The notes: generated by a model from the letters alone, not told the origin. Positions 8,709 through 18,652 are shown, counted from the stretch's first letter. The stretch: DNA of 64,000 bases from Shewanella sp. 1CM18E (GCF_023161665.1 NZ_JALNTW010000020.1:1-64000), one strand, 5' to 3'. Program-made: numbers and translations.

Positions 8709-10166
8709 CTATAACAAAGGGCTAAAGAGATAAAAGATTCGCTCTGCTGTGCGGCTAGCAATCGAGCGCTTTTCCCATTCAATTTGTGAAACCAAGTCTG
8801 CATCAGCTAAATAGCCTTGCTGAACACGCTCTAGCTTTTCGGTGAATTCGAGATTATCGACCGCGAGGGTTACTTCAAAATTAAGCCACAAGCTGCGCAT
8901 ATCCCAATTAACGGTACCAATCAAACAGTGGTTACTGTCTATTACTACACTCTTGGTATGTAATAGCCCACCTTTAAAGCGATGAATATTAACCCCAGCT
9001 TCAAGTAATTCACTAAAAAAAGCGCGGCTAGCCCATTCAACCATAATAGAGTCGTTTTTATCAGGAATGATGATATCGACTTGCACATTTCGCTGCGCGG
9101 CAATAACAAGTGCCATATGCAGATTGTCGCTTGGCACGAAGTAGGGCGTAGTGATCACGATACTTTTTTGCGCTTGATAGATACTTTGCAGCAATACTCG
9201 ATGAATCACCTCTTCACGCATGCCTGGTCCAGATGGGATCACCTGAACTAAATCGGTAATTTCACTGTCTTCGTGTGTAAGGCATTTAGGTTGCTCAGGT
9301 AAAAAACGTTCGTTGGTTTCTACTTCCCAGTCCCAAGCATGGATACTGTTTAATACCGGCACAGATGGGCCGGTGATCCGCACCATGACATCAATCCATT
9401 GGCCAACGCCGGCATCTTGGTTGAAGTATTTAGGGTCAACAAGATTCATTGAACCTGTGTAGCCAATTAAGTTGTCAATCACCACAATTTTACGGTGTAA
9501 GCGCAGATCTAAGCGTCTAAAGAACATTCGAAAAGGCGATACTTCAAGTGCACTTATCACTTGTATGCCGTGGCTTTTCATTAATTTTGGCCATTTGCTT
9601 TTAAAAAAGTGTCGGCTGCCAGCAGCATCGAGTAACAAACGAACTTCAACACCTCTTGCAGCACTCTCGATTAGCGCATTGGCCACATCGTCGGCGCGTC
9701 CACCAGGATGCCAAATGTAAAACTCTAATAAAATGGTTTGCTTTGCTTGTTCAATATCGGCAATAAGCTGATCTAATATTTCATAGGTTTCGCTGCATAG
9801 GGAGAGGTTGTTATCTGCTAAGGCGGGAATGCCGACTTGTTTTTCACAGATCGCACTAATAGATTGGCCATAAAGGCTGGCGACATGAGGTCGGTATTGA
9901 CGATATTCATAGAGTTTTTTAAACCATTCACCATAAGGCTTAAACATTAGCTCTGCACGTAAGGCTCTTTTTTTACCTAAATTGAGTTCGCCAAATAATA
10001 AATAAGCAAAAGCACCACCCAAAGGCACGATATAAATAATCATTAGCCAAGCAAGGGAAACGCCAATAGAACGCCTTTTAGCTACGACGCGAATGCTGAT
10101 CCCGGCAATCACCAGCCAATACAGAAATACCCCTGCTATGGTTAGTAGCTGGTAAAACTCATACAT
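8709..10166 (-). CDS. cls: Cardiolipin synthase ClsA-type
   Basis: Cls joins two phosphatidylglycerol molecules into cardiolipin at the inner membrane. The 485-aa length matches ClsA. Two transmembrane segments occupy about residues 5-25 and 38-58. Two phospholipase D HKD motifs follow: HRKIVVID near residue 224 and HTKSVVID near residue 404, each with the downstream Gly/Asn context (TGSMN, GTVNWD). It is transcribed towards the sulfotransferase gene with a 101-bp gap and diverges from the YafD-like gene. Confidence 0.93.
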   Translation of the reverse strand: MYEFYQLLTIAGVFLYWLVIAGISIRVVAKRRSIGVSLAWLMIIYIVPLGGAFAYLLFGELNLGKKRALRAELMFKPYGEWFKKLYEYRQYRPHVASLYGQSISAICEKQVGIPALADNNLSLCSETYEILDQLIADIEQAKQTILLEFYIWHPGGRADDVANALIESAARGVEVRLLLDAAGSRHFFKSKWPKLMKSHGIQVISALEVSPFRMFFRRLDLRLHRKIVVIDNLIGYTGSMNLVDPKYFNQDAGVGQWIDVMVRITGPSVPVLNSIHAWDWEVETNERFLPEQPKCLTHEDSEITDLVQVIPSGPGMREEVIHRVLLQSIYQAQKSIVITTPYFVPSDNLHMALVIAAQRNVQVDIIIPDKNDSIMVEWASRAFFSELLEAGVNIHRFKGGLLHTKSVVIDSNHCLIGTVNWDMRSLWLNFEVTLAVDNLEFTEKLERVQQGYLADADLVSQIEWEKRSIASRTAERIFYLFSPLL

Positions 10167-10325
10167 ATTGTGCTTGATAGTATTTTCCTCAGGCGCGTTG
10201 CTAACAAGGTTAAGTTGGAGCTAAGTAACCTAAAATTTATGTAGAAAGATTATGTGACTAAACTAATGAGCTATTATAATGAAAAGATTACTTTAAATCT
10301 AAGTACAGAGTTGAATTAGCCCACT

Positions 10326-11219
10326 ATGGCAAAAATTATTCGCAAACTTATTTTTCTATCTCTTATCGCAATCGTCGCGGTGGTTTTCTACATTTATGAC
10401 GCTGCGGTGATCCCAGCTGAAGATGTATTGCTTACGAATGAGCAAGGCCAAAGCCAGGTGACTCAATGTATCACACAAACGAGCAATGCACCTCTGGATA
10501 GACACGGCAATTTAGACGTCACCACCTGGAACCTATATAAGCAGCAAAGTGATGGTTGGGATCAAACATTAAAACAACTTGTTGAACGTACAGATTTATT
10601 GCTTCTACAAGAGGCGCAACTATCTGATGAACTCCAATCTTTTGTAGAAACACAAGAACTTTATATGTTGCTGGCGCGAGCATTTAATTTTGCTGATGAA
10701 CCCATAGGTGTGATGAATCTAACGCGTGATAAAGCCCTCAGTAGTTGTGTATTTAGAAAGGCTGAGCCTTACATTAACTTCCCCAAGTCTATGCTGGTAT
10801 CATATTACTTACTTAGTGATGCAAGCCAGCTGTTAGTGGTTAATATTCATAGCATCAACTTTACCTTTGGTATTGATGAATATTTGGCGCAGTTAAGCGT
10901 GGTAAAACAGGCAATGAAAGACCACCAGGGACCAATAGTGTTTGCTGGAGATATGAACACTTGGAGTGATCAGCGTAGCGCGGCAATTGATGAAATAGTA
11001 AAGGCTGCAGGTTTAGTTGAGGCAATACCGGAAAATGATTCGCGTACGACATTTTTTGGTCATAATTTAGATCATATTTTTTATCGGGGTTTAGAACTGG
11101 TTAATGCCGAGTCGATTATTACTGCAAGTTCAGATCACAATCCGGTTAAAGCTTACTTTAGACTTGAAAAAAAATACCCCGTTAAAGCGCAAAGTCAGCA
11201 GCAAGACAGCGCGAACTAA
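10326..11219 (+). CDS. YafD-like endonuclease/exonuclease/phosphatase protein
   Basis: This 297-aa member of the EEP metal-dependent phosphodiesterase superfamily has one N-terminal membrane segment (about residues 8-26). Family motifs are visible: TTWNLYKQQ, LLLQEAQ with the metal-binding Glu, NIHSINF, AGDMNTW and the final SDHNP. The overall pattern is that of the E. coli YafD/UPF0294 family, whose substrate is unknown. It starts at ATG with a weak ribosome site. The basic, Gln-rich tail is not conserved in my memory of YafD. The RecQ-family gene lies downstream on the same strand. Confidence 0.85.
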   Translation: MAKIIRKLIFLSLIAIVAVVFYIYDAAVIPAEDVLLTNEQGQSQVTQCITQTSNAPLDRHGNLDVTTWNLYKQQSDGWDQTLKQLVERTDLLLLQEAQLSDELQSFVETQELYMLLARAFNFADEPIGVMNLTRDKALSSCVFRKAEPYINFPKSMLVSYYLLSDASQLLVVNIHSINFTFGIDEYLAQLSVVKQAMKDHQGPIVFAGDMNTWSDQRSAAIDEIVKAAGLVEAIPENDSRTTFFGHNLDHIFYRGLELVNAESIITASSDHNPVKAYFRLEKKYPVKAQSQQQDSAN

Positions 11220-11366
11220 CTGCACTAGGGTAAATTAATAAAGGCTTAAAGCTGCGTAATGTTGAATTTGATATGGCTCGGTTCTCAAACAAACACAGCG
11301 ATTACGCTTTCCCGTCATTTTAGCCAGTTATTAAGCTGGCTTTTTAATATAAAAACAGGGTTATAT

Positions 11367-13298
11367 ATGGAAAACGCTCACGCGTTACTTGCGCAGTATT
11401 TTGGTTTTAATCAGTTTCGCCCTGGACAGGGTGAGGTGGTTGAAAATGTATTAAACGGTAACAGTGCTGCCGCAATTTTCCCTACTGGTTCAGGTAAGTC
11501 TCTTTGTTATCAGCTTCCAGCTTTATCCTTACCACACTTAACTTTAGTGGTGTCACCTTTATTGGCATTGATGGATGACCAATTACAATTTTTAAACAGT
11601 AAAGGGATTGCTGCTGCCTCTATTGATTCGACCCAAACTAACGAACAAAGTAGCGCTGTCATTCAAGGTGTCACAGACGGCACAATTAAAATTTTGATGA
11701 TTTCAGTAGAGCGCCTTAATAATGAGCGCTTCAGACGTTTTATTGCATCAGTTCCTATTTCATTATTGGTTATCGATGAAGCCCACTGTATTTCTGAGTG
11801 GGGCCATAACTTTCGCCCTGATTACTTAAAATTACCGGCATATCAAAAGCAGTTAAATATTCCACAGGTACTGTTGTTAACTGCAACAGCTACGCCTCAA
11901 GTTATTAAAGATATGGGAAGTAAGTTTTCCATACAAAAAGAGTGCGTAACGCTTACCGGTTTTTATCGCTCAAATTTAAACCTGCAAGCTGTCGGCATTC
12001 GCTCTGTAGATAAAATGGCTTATTTAAAAGATTGGTTGGCAAACCATAATGGCAAAAGTGGCATTGTTTATGTCACTTTGCAGCAAACCGCAGAGACGGT
12101 AGCTAAGGCCTTGGCTGGGGCAGGGCTCAATGCTACTGCATACCATGCCGGTATGGATAGCGACAAAAGAAAACAGATTCAAAATCAGTTTATGGCCGGT
12201 GAGGTCCCGATTATTGTCGCGACAATCGCTTTTGGCATGGGTATAGATAAAAGTGATATTCGCTTTGTGGCGCATTTCGACCTACCTAAGTCGATTGAAA
12301 ACTATGCTCAAGAAATTGGCCGTGCAGGTCGAGATGGATTTAGCTCAGACTGTTTGGTGCTAGCTAATCGCGATAATTTAAGTGTGTTAGAAAATTTTGT
12401 CTATGGCGATACCCCCGAAGCCAGTGGTATTGAATTTGTATTGCAAGAGATTAAACAAGCTGCAGTTGATGGTGGGCAATGGGAGGTACTGTTAACGCCA
12501 TTATCAAATGCGTCGAATATACGCCAGCTGAGTTTAAAAACGTTATTGGTTTATTTAGAGATGCTGAGGGTGATTAAGCCTAAATACAGTTATTTTGCTG
12601 ACTATCGTTTTAAATTGTTGTGCCCGTTGGCTGAGCTGTTGGCAAAATTCGACCCGCAAAGGCAAGAGTTTATTAATGCGCTGCTAGATAGCTCTGATAA
12701 AGCCAAAATTTGGTACAGCGCAAATTTCACATCATTAGAGCAAACTTTGCCTAATAGCCGGGACCGCGCAATTAAAGCGCTAGACTATTTACATCAAAAA
12801 CAACTTATTGAGCTTGAAAGTAAACAATTAACCCAAGTTTACGATGTATACAGTGGCAATATTAATGATTCTATCGCAACACGTTTATTTGAACGCTTTA
12901 GTATGAAAGAGCAAAGCGAGATCAATCGTATCAACCAATTGGTCGATTTTTTTGATAGTGAATCATGTTTGAGTTTACAGTTAGCACAGTATTTCGCCGA
13001 TCCATTTTTAACTGAGCCTTGCGGTCATTGCAGCGTATGTGCTGGGCAAAGTGCCCATCTGCCAGCGCCCGCGCCATTATCGCCTTTAACTGAGTTAGAT
13101 TTTACCAGCACTTGCGGCGATGCTATGACAAAACTGGGCAGTAAAGCTACTCCAATTCTGTTAAGTCGCTTTTTATGCGGACTTACTACGCCCATTTTTA
13201 CCAAATTGAAAATGCGCCAAGTACGTGGTTTTGCCCAGCTCGAAAATTATCGATTTAAAGACGTGTTAAATTGGGTAGAGCTGAACATAAATCGCTAA
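11367..13298 (+). CDS. RecQ-family ATP-dependent DNA helicase
   Basis: A superfamily 2 3'-5' DNA helicase of 643 aa. Visible motifs are Walker A FPTGSGKSLCYQ, the DEAH box in VIDEAHCISEWGHNFRPDY, motif III LLTATATP and motif VI with QEIGRAGRDG. A C-terminal set of four cysteines (ESC, PCGHCSVC) fits the RecQ zinc-binding subdomain. I start at the ATG at 11367 because the 36 residues upstream are unlike the family and the next residues (ALLAQYFGFNQFRPGQ) are the classic RecQ N-terminus. No obvious HRDC domain follows, so this is probably a second RecQ-like paralogue rather than RecQ itself. Confidence 0.9.
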   Translation: MENAHALLAQYFGFNQFRPGQGEVVENVLNGNSAAAIFPTGSGKSLCYQLPALSLPHLTLVVSPLLALMDDQLQFLNSKGIAAASIDSTQTNEQSSAVIQGVTDGTIKILMISVERLNNERFRRFIASVPISLLVIDEAHCISEWGHNFRPDYLKLPAYQKQLNIPQVLLLTATATPQVIKDMGSKFSIQKECVTLTGFYRSNLNLQAVGIRSVDKMAYLKDWLANHNGKSGIVYVTLQQTAETVAKALAGAGLNATAYHAGMDSDKRKQIQNQFMAGEVPIIVATIAFGMGIDKSDIRFVAHFDLPKSIENYAQEIGRAGRDGFSSDCLVLANRDNLSVLENFVYGDTPEASGIEFVLQEIKQAAVDGGQWEVLLTPLSNASNIRQLSLKTLLVYLEMLRVIKPKYSYFADYRFKLLCPLAELLAKFDPQRQEFINALLDSSDKAKIWYSANFTSLEQTLPNSRDRAIKALDYLHQKQLIELESKQLTQVYDVYSGNINDSIATRLFERFSMKEQSEINRINQLVDFFDSESCLSLQLAQYFADPFLTEPCGHCSVCAGQSAHLPAPAPLSPLTELDFTSTCGDAMTKLGSKATPILLSRFLCGLTTPIFTKLKMRQVRGFAQLENYRFKDVLNWVELNINR

Positions 13299-13675
13299 TC
13301 ATGAAAATAGGTAAGCATTGCTCTAGCGATACCATCGTTAGAGCAATTTTCTGCCAAAAAGTCGTTTTAGTAAAACCAACGCCTAATAGGCTCTAGCAAT
13401 ATAACTTCACTGAGCCCAAATCCCGGTTTTTTTATAAGCCGACTCATAAATGAGAGTTGGCTGCTCCTGAATTAGCTAGAGCCTTTGTCAGCCTAAATAA
13501 TGCTAACTTTTAGATACAAATATAATGGCAAAAAGCAGCTTGTTAAAGGTTTGAGTTATGTAACAAAGGTTGTCTAATTTGGTTTAATTACTGAAAAATT
13601 AAACAGAACATGATTTACTTGGGGCGATTATAAAAAGTGGCAAAGACCACGAACTCTCAAATTAAGGGAATCACC
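13299..13675. other. Intergenic region after the RecQ-like gene
   Basis: This 377-bp spacer begins with the terminator at 13317-13350. It has a second near-perfect hairpin at about 13437-13462 (AGCCGACTC with GAGTTGGCT), then AT-rich sequence that should carry the promoter of the DUF885 gene. I see no gene in it. Confidence 0.5.
13317..13350 (+). terminator. Terminator after the RecQ-like gene
   Basis: ATTGCTCTAGCGAT pairs with ATCGTTAGAGCAAT over 14 bp with one wobble pair and a 3-nt loop, then TTT. Confidence 0.8.
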
Positions 13676-15448
13676 ATGAAAAAAGCCGTATTGCCGTTGG
13701 CTATCGCCTTATCTCTAGTTGGCTTAACTGCCTGTCAGACCCAATCAACGACTGATGTTGCTGCTGTCGAAATTTCAGATCAAAAACTCGCATTTGAGCA
13801 ATTTAGCCAAAGCTTTATCGATTCACTTTGGATTGAGTCACCGACATGGGCACTGTATAGCGGCTTTCATAAATATGATGGTGTTTTAAAAGTTCCTAAT
13901 GCTGCCACTCGTGCAGCAAGTCTGGCTTTTATTGATGCTCAGCAAAGTGCATTGAGTAAGTTTGACCCAAGTATGATGAGTCCTGCGATGTTAACGGACT
14001 ATCGACTTATCGAGAACCTATTGGCGGAAATGAAATGGGATCTAGAAACATTTAAATCATGGCAGTGGAACCCATCAAGCTATAACGTTTCTGGTGGTTT
14101 TGCGCAAATCATCAATGAAGATTTTGCACCGTTAGATGAACGCTTACGTTCAGTCTTAGCGCGTATGGAGAACGTACCCGCATATTATGCCGCCGCACGA
14201 GAAAATATAGTTAAGCCAACTTTAGAGCACACGCAGTTAGCGATTATGCAAAACCAAGGTGCTTTCTCAGTTTTTTCGAGTGAGTTACTTGATAAAGCAA
14301 TTACCTCTGATTTAACCAATGAAGAAAAGGCATTATTTGCCACGAGATTCAATAAAGTTTCAATGGCAATTAATGAGCACATTGATTGGTTAAAGGCATT
14401 AGAAGTTGATTTAGCTAAAAATGGCGCTAAAAGTTTCCGCATTGGTGAAGAACTTTATGAGCAAAAATTTGCTTATGATATTCAGGCTGGTATGACGGGT
14501 AAAACACTCTATGAGAAAGCCGTTGCTGATAAAAATCGTGTTCAAGCTGAAATGGCAAAGATCACTCATAAGATTTGGAGCAAGTATTTTGATACGCCAA
14601 TTCCTGCCGATGATAATGTTGCTATTAAACAACTGATCGACAAATTATCAGCAAAGCATGTTAAGCGAGAGGACTTTGTGGATGAGGTTCGCGCGCAGAT
14701 CCCAGAATTAGTTGAGTTTGTTAAGGCTAAAGATCTCGTCACTTTAGATCCAAATAAGCCACTTGTTGTGCGTGAAACGCCTGCTTATATGCGCGGTTAT
14801 GCTGGGGCATCAATTAGTGCGCCTGGACCGTACGAAAAATCAGGCAACACTTATTATAATGTCACACCACTTGATGGTATGAGCGATGAGTCTGCAGAAA
14901 GCTACCTACGTGAATATAACCATTGGATTTTGCAGGTGCTTAATATCCATGAAGCGATTCCTGGGCACTACACTCAACTCGTTTATTCAAATGAATCGCC
15001 AAGCTTGATTAAAAGCTTATTTGGTAATGGCGCGATGGTAGAAGGTTGGGCTGTTTATACCGAGCGTATGATGCTAGAAGAAGGCTATGGCGACTTCGAA
15101 CCTGAAATGTGGTTGATGTATTACAAATGGAACTTACGAGTCATTTGTAACACAATTTTAGATTACAGCATTCAAGTTAAGGGAATGACTGAAGAACAAG
15201 CATTAGATTTGATGATGAACGAAGCGTTCCAGCAACAAGCAGAAGCAGAAGGTAAGTGGCGTCGAGCGACATTGAGTCAGGTGCAGCTAACCAGCTATTA
15301 CTCTGGTTATCGTGAGATCTACGACTTCAGAGAAGAGTATAAAGCGCTTAAGGGAGATGATTTTGATCTAAAAGCGTTCCACGAAGAGTTTTTAAGTTAC
15401 GGCAGTGCACCAGTAAAATATATTCGTGAGCTGATGCTTAACAAGTAA
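13676..15448 (+). CDS. DUF885-family lipoprotein (putative metallopeptidase)
   Basis: A 590-aa predicted lipoprotein. The signal peptide ends in the lipobox GLTAC, so Cys20 is probably acylated after signal peptidase II cleavage. The DUF885 family is thought to contain zinc peptidases. The motif HEAIPGH (residues 425-431) and the downstream EGWAVYTERM (about residue 460) supply candidate zinc ligands and catalytic Glu. The ATG at 13676 is preceded by AAGGGA; an in-frame GTG further upstream would spoil the signal peptide. It is probably anchored in the outer or inner membrane facing the periplasm. The substrate is unknown. Confidence 0.88.
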   Translation: MKKAVLPLAIALSLVGLTACQTQSTTDVAAVEISDQKLAFEQFSQSFIDSLWIESPTWALYSGFHKYDGVLKVPNAATRAASLAFIDAQQSALSKFDPSMMSPAMLTDYRLIENLLAEMKWDLETFKSWQWNPSSYNVSGGFAQIINEDFAPLDERLRSVLARMENVPAYYAAARENIVKPTLEHTQLAIMQNQGAFSVFSSELLDKAITSDLTNEEKALFATRFNKVSMAINEHIDWLKALEVDLAKNGAKSFRIGEELYEQKFAYDIQAGMTGKTLYEKAVADKNRVQAEMAKITHKIWSKYFDTPIPADDNVAIKQLIDKLSAKHVKREDFVDEVRAQIPELVEFVKAKDLVTLDPNKPLVVRETPAYMRGYAGASISAPGPYEKSGNTYYNVTPLDGMSDESAESYLREYNHWILQVLNIHEAIPGHYTQLVYSNESPSLIKSLFGNGAMVEGWAVYTERMMLEEGYGDFEPEMWLMYYKWNLRVICNTILDYSIQVKGMTEEQALDLMMNEAFQQQAEAEGKWRRATLSQVQLTSYYSGYREIYDFREEYKALKGDDFDLKAFHEEFLSYGSAPVKYIRELMLNK

Positions 15449-15489
15449 TTCGAATTTTTTATACTTTATATTCAATCATAAAATTGGAA

Positions 15490-15519
15490 GGCCAGTAGCT
15501 TTTGCTGCTGGTCTTTTCT
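15490..15519 (+). terminator. Terminator after the DUF885 gene
   Basis: GGCCAGTAGC pairs with GCTGCTGGTC across a TTTT loop, followed by TTTT. Confidence 0.8.
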
Positions 15520-15629
15520 ATTTGGTAGAAAAAAATAACAAAATATGGTGCTTGTTAAGTTAAACAGACTAGTCAAAGCGATTCTTTTATTGTAATCTAA
15601 ATGATAACAATTCGCATTAAGTTTAAAAG

Positions 15630-16310
15630 ATGAAACACGTATTATTGGTAGATGATGATCTTGTATTTCAAAGCGCGCTAACGCCGGTTTTGGAAAGGGA
15701 AGGCTTTATTGTCACTGTTGCAAATAACGGTGTAGAAGCACTAGATAAACTCAAATCAACCACTCAGGATCTAATTTTGTTAGATCTCAACATGCCTGAG
15801 CTGAGTGGAATTGAGCTGCTTAAGCTTCGAGTTGATAAAACGCCGGTAATTGTAATTTCCGCCTTAGATGCAGAAGAAGAGCGAATAAAAGTCTATGAAC
15901 TCGGTGCAGATGACTTTTTAAGTAAGCCTTTTAGCTATCGTGAGCTTACGGTTCGCATCCATGCGCTATTAAGAAGAATCGCTGTTGTTAGGGCACAGTC
16001 TGAATTAACGGAGCCTGTACAAGACATTCTGTTTGACGATAGTCGTTTTGTTATTTCAATCTCTGAAAGACCCGTTTCTTTTACTCAAACAGAATTTAAA
16101 TTGTTTAAGTATCTTTTTGAAAGAAAAGGCCAAGTGATAACCAAGCAAGAACTTCAGCGACGTGTACTACAAAAAGAATTGGGCCAATTTGACCGTAATT
16201 TAGATATGCACATTAGTAATACGCGGCGTAAGCTATCTGAAAAACAACTACCAAAAAGCTTGATCAACACCGTAAGAGGCAAAGGGTATAGTTTTGCATT
16301 AGCGAGTTAG
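15630..16310 (+). CDS. OmpR/PhoB-type response regulator (orphan)
   Basis: A 226-aa two-component transcription factor. The receiver domain covers residues 1-115 with the acidic pocket VDDD (8-10), phospho-acceptor Asp52 in LLDLNMPELSG, and KPF near residue 101. The winged-helix DNA-binding domain covers about 125-225 (FTQTEFKLFKYLFE, DMHISNTRRKL, IRTVRGKGY-like ending). No histidine kinase gene lies beside it, so its partner must be elsewhere. It is monocistronic. Its targets cannot be inferred from the sequence. Confidence 0.92.
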   Translation: MKHVLLVDDDLVFQSALTPVLEREGFIVTVANNGVEALDKLKSTTQDLILLDLNMPELSGIELLKLRVDKTPVIVISALDAEEERIKVYELGADDFLSKPFSYRELTVRIHALLRRIAVVRAQSELTEPVQDILFDDSRFVISISERPVSFTQTEFKLFKYLFERKGQVITKQELQRRVLQKELGQFDRNLDMHISNTRRKLSEKQLPKSLINTVRGKGYSFALAS

Positions 16311-16368
16311 TAACCTAATCGACTTTTTGATTAGGGCTATTTTTCTAAAGCATACCTTTAAAAGTGAC

Positions 16369-16703
16369 TTATACCAATCAGTATAAACATTTAGTTACTC
16401 AGCGAGAGTTTAGCGGTTTTGAGGCAAGGTCATTAAGTGCTCCTGCTGTAATGACATTCGCAGCATCCATGCAGCTCGCAACGAGTGAAGAGCATAGTTG
16501 AACTAGGTTCAAGCTCCCTCTTTGTTTATTAAGAGCCACAGCATCAGAATCGCTAAAACTCGCCATTTTGGAGCGTTTTTGGCTGCCTACTTCTGCGTTG
16601 ATTAGCTTTATAAGGGAATAACCATTATTGCAGCTATTCGCCTTGAATTAGTTTGCCAAAAATCGTTCTGAGATGATCAAATTCTTATTCTGATTGGTAT
16701 TAA
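16369..16703. mobile_element. MITE-like non-autonomous element
   Basis: A 335-bp non-coding block bounded by TTATACCAATCAGTATAA at the left and the inverted TTATTCTGATTGGTATTAA at the right. Just inside lies a second pair of arms (GCGAGAGTTTAGCGG at 16400 and the inverse of CGCTAAAACTCGC at about 16553). Internal text such as AATGGTTATTCCCTTAT (inverse strand) matches, from memory, a repeat family common in Shewanella. It encodes no transposase, and target-site duplications are not obvious. Confidence 0.75.
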
Positions 16704-16712
16704 AGCATTACA

Positions 16713-16735
16713 TAAAAAGGGAGCCATCGGCTCCC
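16713..16735 (-). terminator. Terminator after ald
   Basis: On the minus strand GGGAGCC, loop GAT, GGCTCCC is followed by five T. It lies 118 bp past the ald stop. Confidence 0.85.
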
Positions 16736-16852
16736 GTGTACATTGTAAGTATTTTAATCGTTAAAAGCTTTTAGATAACAACACTAAGACAACAACTCTG
16801 ATTTGTGAGTTGCTATCTTAGTCTGAGCGTTGTTTTAACGATAAATAGTTGC

Positions 16853-17968
16853 TTATTTTAGCAAAATAGTTGGATCAACAAATTCCATATCTAAAGCTTC
16901 AGCAACTTCTGCACAAGTGATTTTACCGTGCATAACATTTAGGCCGTTTAGCAAGTGCTTGTCTTGTAGTAGCGCTTCTCTATAACCAAGTTGCGCTAAC
17001 TTAATGATATAAGGCAGTGTTGCATTGTTTAGTGCAAATGTAGATGTACGTGCAACAGCACCTGGCATGTTTGCTACACAATAATGTACTACGTCATCAA
17101 CAATATAAGTTGGATCTTGGTGTGTTGTCGCATGTGAGGTCTCAATACAACCGCCTTGGTCAATTGCAACATCCACAATTGCAGAACCCGGCTTCATACG
17201 CTTGATGTGTTCTTTAGTCACAAGTTTTGGCGCCGCAGCACCTGGAACTAATACACCACCAATAACAAGATCTGCTTCAAGTACATGTTTTTCAATGGCA
17301 TCTGCAGTTGAATAGATAGCTTTTACTTTATTGTCGAACTGAGCGTTAAGACGACGTAATGCATCGATACTGCGATCAAGAATAACAACATCTGCGCCCA
17401 GTCCAACGGCCATTTGTGCAGCGTTAGTACCAACCATGCCGCCACCAATAATAACGACTTTAGCTGGCTCAACACCAGGCACGCCGCCTAACAACATACC
17501 GCGGCCACCCATAGACTTCTCTAGTGCCATAGCACCCGCTTGGATAGACATACGGCCAGCTACTTCTGACATTGGCGCAAGTAGTGGTAGGGTACCGCGA
17601 TCGTCAGTAACAGTTTCATAAGCGATACAAACTGAACCGCTTTTAACAAGATCTTCAGTTTGAGGAAGGTCTGGTGCAAGGTGAAGGTAAGTAAAGAGAA
17701 GTTGATCTTGGCGTAGCATTGCACGCTCAATAGCTTGTGGCTCTTTTACTTTTACAATCATTTCTGATTGAGCAAATACTTCTGCAGCTGTGTCGAGAAT
17801 TTTTGCGCCTACAGCAATATAGTCTTGATCATCAAAACCAATTCCTGAACCAGCATTTGTTTCAATAAAAACCTCATGACCACGTGAAGTTAGTTCGCGA
17901 ACGCTTGATGGAACCATACCTACACGATATTCGTGATTTTTGATTTCTTTTGGAACACCTATAATCAT
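16853..17968 (-). CDS. ald: Alanine dehydrogenase
   Basis: Ald catalyses the NAD-dependent oxidative deamination of L-alanine to pyruvate and ammonia. The 371-aa product starts MIIGVPKEIKNHEYRV, typical of the family. It has substrate-binding residues in RVG and VKVKEP (Lys about 75), the catalytic His in YLHLAPD (about 96), and the NAD-binding fold with VIIGGGMVGTNAA near residues 172-184. It diverges from an Lrp-family regulator across 180 bp, an arrangement that suggests alanine- or leucine-responsive control by that regulator. Confidence 0.96.
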   Translation of the reverse strand: MIIGVPKEIKNHEYRVGMVPSSVRELTSRGHEVFIETNAGSGIGFDDQDYIAVGAKILDTAAEVFAQSEMIVKVKEPQAIERAMLRQDQLLFTYLHLAPDLPQTEDLVKSGSVCIAYETVTDDRGTLPLLAPMSEVAGRMSIQAGAMALEKSMGGRGMLLGGVPGVEPAKVVIIGGGMVGTNAAQMAVGLGADVVILDRSIDALRRLNAQFDNKVKAIYSTADAIEKHVLEADLVIGGVLVPGAAAPKLVTKEHIKRMKPGSAIVDVAIDQGGCIETSHATTHQDPTYIVDDVVHYCVANMPGAVARTSTFALNNATLPYIIKLAQLGYREALLQDKHLLNGLNVMHGKITCAEVAEALDMEFVDPTILLK

Positions 17969-18148
17969 CTTCGAGCCTCAATTTCGCATAAAAACCCATT
18001 TAATATGGGTGTAATTGTTATTTTATATTGCCTGAACGTGAATGTTTCAGGGAAATCTAGTATAGTATTCATTCCGTAGTTTATGCTGCTGAAGTTTTTG
18101 CTTAAGCAGTTAATAATATCGTTGTTAACGACAACCAGGGTTATAAAT

Positions 18149-18652
18149 ATGGTTAATAATAAAAAGAGTCCTATAAAAGACTTAGATCGTATAGATAGAA
18201 ATATACTTAATGAATTACAAATTGATGGCCGAATTTCGAACGTAGAGTTATCTAAACGTGTAGGATTAAGTCCAACCCCTTGTCTGGAACGAGTAAAAAG
18301 ACTTGAAAAACAGGGGTATATCAAAGGATATACAGCTTTAGTTAACCCACATTACTTGGGCGCATCTTTATTGGTATTCGTTGAGATCACTTTGAATCGT
18401 GATACTGCTGAAGTGTTTGATAAGTTTAACAAAGCAGTTCAATTACTAGATGATATTCAAGAATGTCACCTGGTATCTGGTGATTTCGACTACTTACTTA
18501 AAACACGAGTATCAGATATGTCTGCATATCGCCGTCTTTTAGGTGAAACACTACTTAAATTGCCAGCGGTTTCAGACACTCGTACTTATGTTGTAATGGA
18601 AGAAGTTAAGCAAACTAATCGTGTTGCGATTAATACAGTTACTGAACTGTAA
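18149..18652 (+). CDS. lrp: Leucine-responsive regulatory protein Lrp
   Basis: A 167-aa feast/famine transcription factor. The N-terminal HTH covers about residues 12-60 (DRIDRNILNELQIDGRIS, LSKRVGLSPTPCLERV). The C-terminal RAM domain covers about 75-155 with the GDFDYLLK segment. I start at the ATG at 18149, matching the usual Lrp length; the 22 residues upstream in frame are not Lrp-like. It is divergent from ald and followed by a strong terminator. It is close to E. coli Lrp in the HTH and probably the global Lrp rather than a local paralogue. Confidence 0.93.
   Translation: MVNNKKSPIKDLDRIDRNILNELQIDGRISNVELSKRVGLSPTPCLERVKRLEKQGYIKGYTALVNPHYLGASLLVFVEITLNRDTAEVFDKFNKAVQLLDDIQECHLVSGDFDYLLKTRVSDMSAYRRLLGETLLKLPAVSDTRTYVVMEEVKQTNRVAINTVTEL

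Larger units (their letters stand above)
16311..16852. other. Intergenic region with MITE-like element and ald terminator
   Basis: This 542-bp convergent spacer holds the 335-bp inverted-repeat element (16369-16703), the ald terminator (16713-16735) and a long imperfect hairpin at about 16780-16834. I see no gene in it. Confidence 0.7.
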
